Source: a virus. From it: a stretch of 23,480 nt of DNA. The notes under the pieces were generated by a model. That model was not told the DNA's origin, ran no database searches, and saw only the letters and a list, made by a program, of their open reading frames with translations. Of the stretch, positions 13,109 through 18,289 are shown piece after piece. A program made the translations under genes and the position numbers. The stretch's first letter is position 1; each line of letters opens with the position of its first letter. The stretch spans positions 1 to 23,480 of IMG/VR virus record IMGVR_UViG_3300020190_000357; one strand, 5' to 3'.

Positions 13109-13132
13109 AAAGCCCATCCGCTGATTTGGCAA
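13104..13132 (-). promoter_or_regulatory. Candidate promoter for the RHH-initiator operon
   Basis: On the minus strand TTGCCA (13132-13127), a 17-base spacer and TACAGT (13109-13104) form a sigma-70-like promoter with a predicted start near 13097, about 20 bases before the RHH ATG at 13077. The -10 lies on the same bases as the -10 of the rightward candidate, because TACTGTA reads TACAGTA on the other strand. It would control the replication genes and perhaps the whole leftward operon. Confidence 0.4.
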
Positions 13133-13743
13133 CCTTGCTTGCGCCCATCGAAGGACTCCAATTTCACCCGGAACTGCATCGCTACTGCTTCCACGGGCGC
13201 TGGCTGCCGTTCAGCGTCTCCCGCATCGCCAGCCCTGCCAGTCCAGAAGCGGAGGCACGCTTCAAGCAGACGCAGCACATCTGGGAGCCTCGCGGCAATG
13301 CCGTGCATGCTTTCTGCGAAGCCCTGCTGACCGCCGAGGCGCTGCCAGCTACTGACTACGACGAGTGGACGGAGCCGCTGCAGGACTGCTGGCTGCTGCG
13401 CGACAGCGAGGTGCTTGCGGTCGAGTATCGGCTTTGCGACGCCCGGAAGGGCGTTGGAGGTAGCTTCGATTTCTTGGTGAAGACCAGCAACGGCAAGGTG
13501 GCGCTAGGTGACCTCAAGACCGTTGGCAGCGATTCAGCCGTGAGCCAGCGCAAGCCCGCAACAGCGCAACTTGGAGGCTACCTTTCGATGCTGATCGACC
13601 ATCATCAGCTCAACGTGGACTGGTGCTACACGCTGGTGTCTGGTCCTGGACGTTGCCGGGTGATCCAAAGCGAGCCGGACGAGTGCCTTGGAGCTTGGGT
13701 TGATGCTTGGGATGTGTTCAAGCTGGATCACGCACCGTTCTGA
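13126..13743 (+). CDS. PD-(D/E)XK exonuclease (RecB/Cas4-like)
   Basis: This is a 205-residue protein starting at TTG 13126; no ATG or GTG fits because a stop lies at 13108 in frame. Motifs of PD-(D/E)XK nucleases are present in order: RGNAVHAFCE (residues 57-64 include H61), E100 in AVEYRL, GGSFDFLV with D115, GDLKT with D129 and K131, and AQLGGY with Q148. These are the metal and catalytic residues of RecB-family 5'-3' exonucleases. With SSAP, SSB and RusA further downstream it would make single strands for phage recombination. It is the first gene of the plus-strand operon. The upstream promoter candidate leaves only about an 11-base leader. Confidence 0.82.
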   Translation: MATLLAPIEGLQFHPELHRYCFHGRWLPFSVSRIASPASPEAEARFKQTQHIWEPRGNAVHAFCEALLTAEALPATDYDEWTEPLQDCWLLRDSEVLAVEYRLCDARKGVGGSFDFLVKTSNGKVALGDLKTVGSDSAVSQRKPATAQLGGYLSMLIDHHQLNVDWCYTLVSGPGRCRVIQSEPDECLGAWVDAWDVFKLDHAPF

Positions 13744-13748
13744 TTGAC

Positions 13749-13931
13749 TTGGACTGGGAGGCAATTTTTCGCAAAAGACCCGACCTTGCTCCACTCGGTT
13801 TCGAGCAAGCGGTAGAAGCGGGTCAGCAAGTCAGCCAGGAGCGGTACGAACGCGTTGGCAAGCGGCGTGCAGGCAAAAGCTGCAAGACCAAGCCAAGCAG
13901 GTTTCCGGGGCTGAAGCACGGAACGGACTGA
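13749..13931 (+). CDS. Small basic phage protein (D-W-E-A-x-F-x-K-R-P-D-L motif)
   Basis: This is a 60-residue protein if translation begins at TTG 13749; a CTG at 13740 overlapping the exonuclease stop or an upstream GTG at 13707 are alternatives. The N-terminus DWEAIFRKRPDLAPLGFEQA resembles short proteins in cyanobacteria and their phages that start with W-E-x-x-F-x-x-R-P-D-L-x-x-P-G-[FY]-x-E. The rest is basic (YERVGKRRAGKSCKTK). No function known. It is supported by the motif, position, and short spacing after the exonuclease gene. Start uncertain. Confidence 0.55.
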   Translation: MDWEAIFRKRPDLAPLGFEQAVEAGQQVSQERYERVGKRRAGKSCKTKPSRFPGLKHGTD

Positions 13932-14002
13932 TTTCGGCAAAGCTCCCAAAAAGCGCCAAATGGACTTGCCTTTTCACGGAAGGCGTGGCATCGTTCTCCC
14001 AA

Positions 14003-14053
14003 GGGCAAAAAACGCCCTATAAACGCCCATCTCGCAATGGGCGAAAAATGCCC
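14003..14053. promoter_or_regulatory. Cluster of GGGC/GCCC inverted repeats (operator-like)
   Basis: Three related inverted pairs lie 28-78 bases before the ATG at 14081: GGGC(A6C)GCCC at 14003-14017, CGCCCAT-6-ATGGGCG at 14024-14043 (perfect 7-base arms), and GGGCG-AAAAAT-GCCC starting at 14039. Repeated half-sites with A-tract spacers look like a binding site for a dimeric regulator, for example one of the RHH proteins or the ParB-like product of the next gene. It could also be coding if the gene starts at GTG 13985. Confidence 0.4.
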
Positions 14054-14080
14054 CTCCTTCGATCCTGCCCCAATCTCAAA

Positions 14081-14914
14081 ATGGACAACCCTTTCGAGCT
14101 TGTTCTAGTAACACCGCAATTAGCCGCCGAATGGCTAGGCATGAACGTAGAGATCAATCGATCCGTACGCAACGCCAAGGTTGCTGCCATCGCACGTGAT
14201 ATCAAAAACGGAGCTTGGCGTGTCACGCATCAGCCAATAGCATTCGACTGGGATGGAAAATTAATTGACGGACAACACCGCTTAAGAGCCGTTGTTAAAT
14301 CGGAGACCCCTACAAGAATCTGGGTTTTCCGAGGACTTGATCCGCATTGCTTCACCGTTATTGATTCAGGCGCTGCACGCACGGCATCAGATGCCTTGAA
14401 AAAACATGGTGTAAAAAATACCGCTGCCGTTGCTGCGGGGGTCCGCCTTATTCTTAAGCATCAAAAGCCGCATCGCACATCTCGGCTTCATACCAAAAAC
14501 TTCGCCAACTCAAATACCGAGATCGAACGGTACACGCTTGACAATCTTGAAGCTTGCAATGAGGCGGCGTCTTTTGCAGCCTCGGTCAACCGAGAATGCA
14601 GGCTTATCCGTTGCGCCTCCGCAGTTGGCTTCTTGCTTCTCTGTCACGAAAGGAACGATTCAGAACTGTTTTATGAAGCAATGCAGTTTTTGGGAAGACT
14701 TGCCATTGGAGCTGATCTGCCCAGAGGCTCGGTCGAACTTGCTTTGAGAAAATACCTTGAGAGCACGACTCCTAGAACTCACAATCTTAATAGCACCGAC
14801 TTTTCTCTTGCGATTTTGATTAAAGCCTTCAATCACCATTTAACAGGCGAGCCGATGATTAATTTTAAGGCGGGTAGCCTTTCGCCATTCCCGTCGATTG
14901 GAGTAGAAGCATGA
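14081..14914 (+). CDS. ParB/Srx-like domain protein
   Basis: I choose ATG 14081 (277 residues); GTG 13985 or ATG 14048 would extend it through the inverted-repeat region. Residues about 1-105 show a ParB-like fold seen in phages: VTPQLAAEWLGMN, AAIARDIKNGAWRV, IAFDWDGKLIDGQHRLRAVV (GQHRLRA at 64-70) and FRGLDPHCFTVIDSG. The GxxRxxA motif corresponds to the CTP/ATP-binding arginine motif of ParB relatives. The C-terminal 170 residues are helical and less conserved. It may regulate DNA transactions or transcription. Local base composition is more AT-rich than flanking genes. It overlaps the next small gene as ATGA. Confidence 0.7.
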   Translation: MDNPFELVLVTPQLAAEWLGMNVEINRSVRNAKVAAIARDIKNGAWRVTHQPIAFDWDGKLIDGQHRLRAVVKSETPTRIWVFRGLDPHCFTVIDSGAARTASDALKKHGVKNTAAVAAGVRLILKHQKPHRTSRLHTKNFANSNTEIERYTLDNLEACNEAASFAASVNRECRLIRCASAVGFLLLCHERNDSELFYEAMQFLGRLAIGADLPRGSVELALRKYLESTTPRTHNLNSTDFSLAILIKAFNHHLTGEPMINFKAGSLSPFPSIGVEA

Positions 14915-15051
14915 AAAAAATGACTCAACTAAAAATTCTGCTCACCTACGAACAGAAAACGTGGCTTGCCAAGAAAGCAGAAGAAGATGGGTCCACTTGT
15001 TCGGGAGTTTTGCGAGCCCTACTTGTTAGAGATATGAAAGAACAACGCTAA
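14911..15051 (+). CDS. Very small ribbon-helix-helix protein
   Basis: This is a 46-codon gene whose ATG overlaps the ParB-like stop (ATGA). The product MKKMTQLKILLTYEQKTWL then AKKAEEDGSTCSGVLRALLV and RDMKEQR has strand-helix-helix organisation: beta strand QLKILLTYEQ, helix 1 KTWLAKKAEED and helix 2 CSGVLRALLVRDMKE. This is the CopG-like minimal RHH length (about 45 residues). It may co-regulate with the ParB-like protein it is coupled to. Target unknown. Confidence 0.65.
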   Translation: MKKMTQLKILLTYEQKTWLAKKAEEDGSTCSGVLRALLVRDMKEQR

Positions 15052-15105
15052 CACGGCAACTTGAATCTAATTGCTTGAGACTTTCACATCAAAAACATCC
15101 AAGCC

Positions 15106-15330
15106 ATGAAAGACATCACTATCGGCGCACCAGCCAATCGCCACGAAGTCGTCTACGAAGTTCAGTTCAATGCTGTGGAGCTTGACCTTCTCTACGAGCT
15201 GACCCGCGAGACACGGAACAACATCATGGCAATTCAAGGAGATCCAGAGCCGGGCTCTTGGACCGATAGCATCATTCAGCTAGACAAGAAGCTGACATCC
15301 ATGTTCCACAAAAGGCACTGCTCATGCTGA
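15106..15330 (+). CDS. Small phage protein of unknown function
   Basis: This 74-residue protein begins MKDITIGAPANRHEVVYEVQ and continues with helices LDLLYELTRETRNNIMAI and WTDSIIQLDKKLTSMF. It is acidic to neutral and soluble, and ends HKRHCSC. A 54-base gap separates it from the RHH gene. Its last seven bases overlap the start of the next gene, so these two are coupled. No family recognised. The helix pair looks like a small dimer or an accessory subunit. Confidence 0.6.
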   Translation: MKDITIGAPANRHEVVYEVQFNAVELDLLYELTRETRNNIMAIQGDPEPGSWTDSIIQLDKKLTSMFHKRHCSC

Positions 15331-15527
15331 GGCACAAGCTCCGAAACAACCCAGTCAAGTCCGTCCCGCCTGATCTTCTGATGGTTGGCTACCACTGGGA
15401 GAGCCTTCGTGAACGCTATTTCATCAAGCACAACCTGGGCGCAGAAGCCCTTGAAGCCCTAAAGCTGCGCCAGATCTATGCACGAAGGATCTGGGACGAA
15501 TGCGGTATTCACATCCACGTCAACTGA
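15324..15527 (+). CDS. Small phage protein of unknown function
   Basis: This 67-residue basic protein starts MLRHKLRNNPVKSVPPDLLM, then GYHWESLRERYFIKHNLGAE and helices with LEALKLRQIYARRIWDEC. The frame is maintained with codon use like its neighbours and overlaps the preceding gene by seven bases. It ends nine bases before the 244-residue gene. No family is recognised; the aromatic and basic content would fit nucleic-acid or protein binding. Confidence 0.6.
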   Translation: MLRHKLRNNPVKSVPPDLLMVGYHWESLRERYFIKHNLGAEALEALKLRQIYARRIWDECGIHIHVN

Positions 15528-15536
15528 CCAACCACC

Positions 15537-16271
15537 ATGACCACCACCAATTTTCCGAAATCAATCGAGGCACCAATCCTTCGCTTTTTTCATTCGCCTG
15601 TTACATGGGCAAAGGGCGTTAAAAATGGCGGGATGACCGCTGTTGTGAAACTGCCTGACGACCAGAACGCTGATGGATGGAATGACGTTCTTGTTTATGA
15701 GCCTGACAGCCCCGATGAAAGCTGGTGGGACTTGATCTCTCGTGGCACTGTGATTCGCGTCAGTATTCGTGAAGTTGCCAAGAATAGGCAGGATCTGATT
15801 GGCTTTGCGTTGCCGCTCAAAAACCAGCCTTCTGAACTGCAGGCACTGATCGCCAAGAAAAAAGCGGCTGAGCAAGAAGAGGTAACAGAGCCGTCAGACG
15901 GGGACAAGCTGGAAGCACAGCTCAAGGAAGACGTTGAAAAGACACGCCGCAACCAGCACTTGATCCATCAAGCAAAGCGCATTCAGCGGCTGATCCTGAT
16001 GGGCGAATGGCTCGAAAAGAACGAATCTGCTCTGAAGTGCATTCAATCAACGATCTGTACTGCCGTCTTCCGTTGGTATGACGACAACAGCGATGAAGCT
16101 GACAGCACTGCTTTACACGAAATGCTCGATGCCCTGCACCTGCAGATGGACATCGTTCGTGAGCTGCGCCAAAGCTGCTGGTGCCCTGATACAGATTGCG
16201 ACGATGCCCTTTACTACACCGATGCCAAAGGCAAACCTGTAAAGATCTTTGATCTCAACGAGGTGTCATGA
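15537..16271 (+). CDS. Phage protein of unknown function, coiled-coil and Cys-rich tail
   Basis: This is a 244-residue protein. Residues 1-95 look like a compact beta domain (IEAPILRFFHSPVTWAKG, TAVVKLPDD, DVLVYEPDS, GTVIRVSIREV). Residues about 100-160 are a charged coiled coil (LIAKKKAAEQEEV, LEAQLKEDVEKTRRNQHL). Residues 165-244 are helical, with CWCPDTDCDDALYYTD, a Cys/Asp-rich patch that might bind metal. The sequence does not let me assign a family. It is coupled to the next gene by ATGA. A role in DNA metabolism is suggested by its operon only. Confidence 0.6.
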   Translation: MTTTNFPKSIEAPILRFFHSPVTWAKGVKNGGMTAVVKLPDDQNADGWNDVLVYEPDSPDESWWDLISRGTVIRVSIREVAKNRQDLIGFALPLKNQPSELQALIAKKKAAEQEEVTEPSDGDKLEAQLKEDVEKTRRNQHLIHQAKRIQRLILMGEWLEKNESALKCIQSTICTAVFRWYDDNSDEADSTALHEMLDALHLQMDIVRELRQSCWCPDTDCDDALYYTDAKGKPVKIFDLNEVS

Positions 16272-16456
16272 AAGGTGCCAAGGCTCTGATCGCCTATCTC
16301 GCAGCACTGGTTACAGGCAAGCGAGATCTCGCCCCGATCATTGACATGCCACTCGATGACGAAGCCCGCGAGTACCTGCTGACGATGGAACTCGATTGGC
16401 AGATCGCCTTACTAGAACACTGCCTTACCTTGGCGCCTGGCAAGTATCGCTACTGA
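16268..16456 (+). CDS. Small phage protein of unknown function
   Basis: This 62-residue protein has MKGAKALIAYLAALVTGKRD, an amphipathic or weakly hydrophobic N-terminal helix, followed by IIDMPLDDEAREYLLTMELD and LALLEHC-like helices. It overlaps the 244-residue gene by ATGA, so it is translationally coupled. The N-terminal segment could be a short membrane-associated helix, but it contains charged residues and is not a clear signal peptide. No family recognised. Confidence 0.55.
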   Translation: MKGAKALIAYLAALVTGKRDLAPIIDMPLDDEAREYLLTMELDWQIALLEHCLTLAPGKYRY

Positions 16457-16458
16457 TC

Positions 16459-16659
16459 TTGGGGCATTGAGTAAGGAGTTCTACAGGTCCTTTTAGCTGC
16501 TGCCTGCGTAGGGGATGCCACTGGTCGGGCTAGCTGGTGGGAGGACATCTCAAGCGCAAGAAGCTCAAAGGTTCCCATCGAGGACACGGTGTAGTTCCAG
16601 GCAACGAAAGGAGCCCCCATTGGCACCGTGTAAGCAGCTTCGCTCATGTAAGTCCCCAA
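16459..16659 (+). other. Gene-free, potentially structured leader before the RlpA-like gene
   Basis: The 221 bases at 16457-16677 hold no convincing plus-strand gene but contain nested complementary segments: TTGGGG (16459-16464) with CCCCAA (16654-16659); TGAG (16468-16471) with CTCA (16643-16646); AGCTGCT (16495-16501) with AGCAGCT (16633-16639); and ACACGGTG (16584-16591) with CACCGTGT (16624-16631), an 8-bp stem. Such nesting suggests a folded RNA of about 200 nt, either a leader or a stable RNA. A minus-strand 65-codon frame (16450-16647) with a GGGGA upstream is a competing explanation. Confidence 0.4.
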
Positions 16660-16677
16660 TCTTTCTTTTCCTGTGCA

Positions 16678-17007
16678 ATGAAACGACTTTTCTTTGCAGC
16701 ATTGCTGCTGTTCAATTCACCCGCACTTGCTCATCACACCGGCAGGGCTGTTCAGGCAACCGTCTATGACCCATGGTTTAACGGCAGGACGGCTTACTGC
16801 GGTAGCCGTTATCAACACTGGGGCATTAGCGCAGCGCATCCATGGCTCGAATGCGGCACGAAGGTGCAGGTCAGCCATAAGGGGCGGATGCTGATGGTAC
16901 CGATCACAGATCGATGTGACTGCAACAGCATTGATTTGTCGGCTGGTGCCGCTCATCGGCTGGGCGTGCCGCTGGACGGGACGGCACGAGTACGGATCAG
17001 TTACTAA
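16678..17007 (+). CDS. Secreted RlpA-like double-psi beta-barrel protein
   Basis: This 109-residue protein starts at ATG 16678. A clear signal peptide MKRLFFAALLLFNSPALA is followed by a mature part starting HHTG. The body has DPBB features: VQATVYDPWFNGRTAYCG, AAHPWLECGTKVQVSHKGR, and ITDRCDCNSIDLSAGAAHRL with the conserved D-R and D-L-S. RlpA homologues are lytic transglycosylases; the D-R-C-x-C-x-x-[IL]-D-L-S version also occurs in expansin-like proteins. It would act in the periplasm on peptidoglycan or other polymers. Four cysteines may form disulphides. It is located in the early plus operon, far from the lysis cassette, which is unusual. Confidence 0.8.
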   Translation: MKRLFFAALLLFNSPALAHHTGRAVQATVYDPWFNGRTAYCGSRYQHWGISAAHPWLECGTKVQVSHKGRMLMVPITDRCDCNSIDLSAGAAHRLGVPLDGTARVRISY

Positions 17008-17057
17008 GCAACCAGGCAGCCGTGAACCGCAGCCTGATTTGAAAAGAATTGTTTCTG

Positions 17058-17084
17058 GGCTCAAAACGGCTTGCTTTTGGAGCC
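17058..17084 (+). other. Hairpin overlapping the -35 region of the next promoter
   Basis: GGCTCAAAA (17058-17066) pairs with TTTT-G-GAGCC (17075-17084), one bulged G, around the loop CGGCTTGC; ATTTTGGG follows. It could weakly terminate transcription from the RlpA-like gene. Because TTGCTT of the promoter lies in the loop and descending arm, it could instead act as an operator. Confidence 0.4.
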
Positions 17085-17099
17085 ATTTTGGGTTATAGT
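17071..17099 (+). promoter_or_regulatory. Candidate sigma-70 promoter for the recombination operon
   Basis: TTGCTT (17071-17076) and TATAGT (17094-17099) are separated by exactly 17 bases, the best promoter-like sequence I see in the window (-10 matches 5/6). A start near 17106 gives a leader of about 38 bases to ATG 17144. It would drive the genes from 17144 to the terminator at 19519-19540. Confidence 0.55.
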
Positions 17100-17143
17100 T
17101 GGTTCATGAGGCAGGAGCCTCACCGCACATCGCGTCCTACATC

Positions 17144-17380
17144 ATGCTTCCCCTTTCACCTCCTGACGAAATCGGTCTCGATTACCAAGACGAGACCCGC
17201 ATGGCAGAAGATCTCGCAGATCTGTTCAACGATTACGTCTCCGAAGAGCTTGTAGACACGCTCTTTGAGATGGCAAAGGAAGTCATCGAGCGTCACACAG
17301 GCTTTGAAGCCGAAAGCTCACAAGCCTTTGACATCGCTATGGACCTGATCCATCGCGTCAAAGTCGTCGCCACCAAGTAA
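17144..17380 (+). CDS. Small acidic phage protein of unknown function
   Basis: I choose ATG 17144 (78 residues), downstream of the promoter-like boxes; an upstream GTG at 17099 lies on the -10 box and is unlikely. The product is acidic and helical: IGLDYQDETRMAEDLADLFN, then YVSEELVDTLFEMAKEVIER and AFDIAMDLIHRVKVVATK. It looks like a small all-helical protein, perhaps dimeric. No family recognised. It is the first gene after the promoter, five bases before the 47-codon gene. Confidence 0.62.
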   Translation: MLPLSPPDEIGLDYQDETRMAEDLADLFNDYVSEELVDTLFEMAKEVIERHTGFEAESSQAFDIAMDLIHRVKVVATK

Positions 17381-17385
17381 TCGCC

Positions 17386-17529
17386 ATGAACGACAAACTC
17401 GCCAACATCGCCTGTCTCCTTATCGCTGCTGCAACCTTTGCCTTTATCGGCATGGACGCCACAGCACATCACGGCTTCACTCACAGCGGCACCCAGCCCA
17501 ACACCATCGTCAAAGGCAGCAGCAAATGA
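17386..17529 (+). CDS. Tiny exported or membrane protein
   Basis: This is a 47-codon gene from ATG 17386, ending in ATGA overlap with the next gene. The product begins MNDKLANIACLLIAAATFAF, a hydrophobic segment, followed by IGMDATAHHGFTHSGTQPN. The sequence could be a signal peptide with cleavage after ATA, releasing a His-rich peptide, or a single-pass membrane peptide. The post-cleavage HHGF resembles the HHTG that begins the mature RlpA-like protein encoded just upstream. Function unknown. Confidence 0.6.
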   Translation: MNDKLANIACLLIAAATFAFIGMDATAHHGFTHSGTQPNTIVKGSSK

Positions 17530-17852
17530 CAACCATCACAATCACCACAGCTCAAGATCTGATCGACGCCCTGCTACAACTCCGCGAAGAACGCGCTGAT
17601 CTCGACGCTAAAGAAGCCTTCCTCAAAGAACAGCTCGCAGGTGCTATCGCCCTTGGTGAGCTTGACGACTACGAAAAGGAAGACGGCGTCTTCCAGTTCA
17701 GCAACGCTAAGTACACCCGCTGTGAGCGCAGCACTTACAAGCTCAGCAAAGAAGCTGATCGCGCCATTCGCACAATCAAAGAACAGGACATCGATGCTGG
17801 ACTTGCCCAGCGCAACGTGACAACCTACTGGAGACTGGACACCGCAGTTTGA
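17526..17852 (+). CDS. Phage accessory protein with N-terminal coiled coil (Gp157-like character)
   Basis: This 108-residue protein begins MTTITITTAQDLIDALLQLR followed by the coiled coil EERADLDAKEAFLKEQLAG. A second half includes EDGVFQFSNAKYTRCERSTY, KLSKEADRAIRTIKEQ and VTTYWRLDTAV. The style resembles Gp157-like or similar proteins encoded next to phage recombination genes, but I cannot confirm the family. It overlaps the tiny membrane gene and the RusA gene (TTGA), so it is firmly in the recombination operon. Confidence 0.6.
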   Translation: MTTITITTAQDLIDALLQLREERADLDAKEAFLKEQLAGAIALGELDDYEKEDGVFQFSNAKYTRCERSTYKLSKEADRAIRTIKEQDIDAGLAQRNVTTYWRLDTAV

Positions 17853-18289
17853 ACGACTCCGTTACCTTTCCCGTTCACGGGATCCCCGCTCCGCAAGGCT
17901 CAAAACGCCACGTCGGACGGGGGGTAATGGTCGAATCCAGCAAGAAAGTCAAGCCATGGCGACAGGACGTAAAGTTCGCCGCCATCGACAAAAAGCCCGA
18001 CAACTGGGATACCACCGCCTCAATGTCACTCGCTGTGGTATTCCGCTTTCAACGACCCAAGGCGCATTTCAACAAAAGTGGTCTACGCTCGTCCGCCCCC
18101 TATTACTGCACTTCTGCTTCAACTGGTGACCTTGACAAGCTCCTGCGAAGCACCAATGACGCCTTAACTGGCACACTGTTTGACGATGATCGTCAAGTCG
18201 TCTCCATTAACGCCATCAAGCGTTATTGCGGACCTGATGAGCCACCAGGCGCGATTATCACGCTCACTGCGCTTCCAACTTCCAAATGA
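17849..18289 (+). CDS. rusA: RusA-family Holliday junction resolvase
   Basis: This 146-residue protein starts at TTG 17849, overlapping the preceding stop. RusA hallmarks are seen: an N-terminal GIPAPQGSKRHV strand/turn, K-P-W-R in the middle, and the catalytic block GDLDKLLRSTNDALTGTLF-DDD-RQV with D94, D96, K97 and D112-D114. RusA dimers cut four-way DNA junctions. It would resolve branched intermediates before packaging or during recombination with the SSAP, SSB and exonuclease. It overlaps the next gene by four bases. Length is close to the family's 120-145 residues. Confidence 0.85.
   Translation: MNDSVTFPVHGIPAPQGSKRHVGRGVMVESSKKVKPWRQDVKFAAIDKKPDNWDTTASMSLAVVFRFQRPKAHFNKSGLRSSAPYYCTSASTGDLDKLLRSTNDALTGTLFDDDRQVVSINAIKRYCGPDEPPGAIITLTALPTSK

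Noticed and set aside
13960-14022. A 20-codon leader-peptide-like frame upstream of the ParB-like gene
   Set aside because: Too short, no SD, and no attenuator-type hairpin with a T-run follows.
16505-16590. Possible tRNA-like segment
   Set aside because: A GGTTCCCATC stretch resembles a T-arm, but no acceptor stem or anticodon arm can be formed.
16450-16647. Minus-strand 65-codon frame before the RlpA-like gene
   Set aside because: It lies antisense within a plus-strand operon and has no recognisable domain. A GGGGA before the ATG keeps it possible, so I report it only as an alternative to RNA structure.
18223-18289. Idea that the small gene 18989-19252 is a frameshifted piece of SSAP or SSB
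   Set aside because: SSAP and SSB each appear complete, and the small gene has its own start just after the SSAP stop.
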